A stretch of 5,739 nucleotides of DNA from an uncultured Sulfurovum sp. (GTDB taxonomy: Bacteria; Campylobacterota; Campylobacteria; Campylobacterales; Sulfurovaceae), in assembly GCA_947313765.1 (NCBI GenBank), contig CAMZNQ010000065.1, positions 1-5,739 on the forward strand. Direction: 5' to 3'. The position numbers and the translations under genes were made by a program. Below are positions 5,713-5,739 of the stretch, piece by piece (the first letter of the stretch is position 1; every line of letters starts with the position of its first letter). The notes beneath the pieces were generated by a model that did not search any database, was not told the DNA's origin, and saw only the letters and a list, made by a program, of their open reading frames with translations.

Positions 5713-5739
5713 TTTCCATCTCTTTTCTTTAGTCTTATT

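Overview
The window is AT-rich (the stretches I counted by hand run about 22-37% G+C) and looks like a Campylobacterota (epsilonproteobacterial) chromosome such as a Sulfurovum, Sulfurimonas or Arcobacter relative. The case rests on low G+C, on a QueE whose third cluster cysteine sits far downstream in the form I associate with this phylum, and on a small cysteine-poor thioredoxin-fold protein of a type I recall from the same group. Genus-level placement is not possible from what I can see.

Layout. The 3' end of a plus-strand gene with two very basic LysM domains enters from the left edge (2-394). A perfect 11-bp stem-loop (406-434) separates it from a convergent Sel1-repeat gene (443-1141, minus). 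A 72-bp divergent promoter region (1142-1213) then leads into a plus-strand gene for a small probably exported thioredoxin-like protein (1214-1684). Its 3' end overlaps, tail to tail, the last gene of a four-gene minus-strand cluster that fills the rest of the window. In transcription order the cluster is an McrB-like AAA+ motor (4372-5712), an McrC-like PD-(D/E)XK nuclease (3156-4388), the 7-carboxy-7-deazaguanine synthase QueE (2382-3140) and an LpxH-like metallophosphoesterase (1674-2381). No gap exceeds 75 bp, so there is no gene-free stretch over 300 bases.

How the genes fit. The two right-hand genes form a two-component nucleotide-dependent restriction system of the McrBC/LlaJI type: the AAA+ ring carries a DNA-recognition module at its N-terminus and drives the McrC nuclease. 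They overlap by 17 bp. McrC is followed after 15 bp by queE, and queE's stop codon abuts the metallophosphoesterase start, so all four are probably co-transcribed from a promoter beyond the right edge. QueE belongs to the preQ0/queuosine pathway. The metallophosphoesterase resembles the UDP-2,3-diacylglucosamine diphosphatase family of lipid A synthesis. Whether the link between a modification-sensing nuclease pair and a deazaguanine enzyme is functional or accidental is the most interesting question here; I treat it as a hypothesis. No tRNA, rRNA, CRISPR array, transposase or attachment site was seen.
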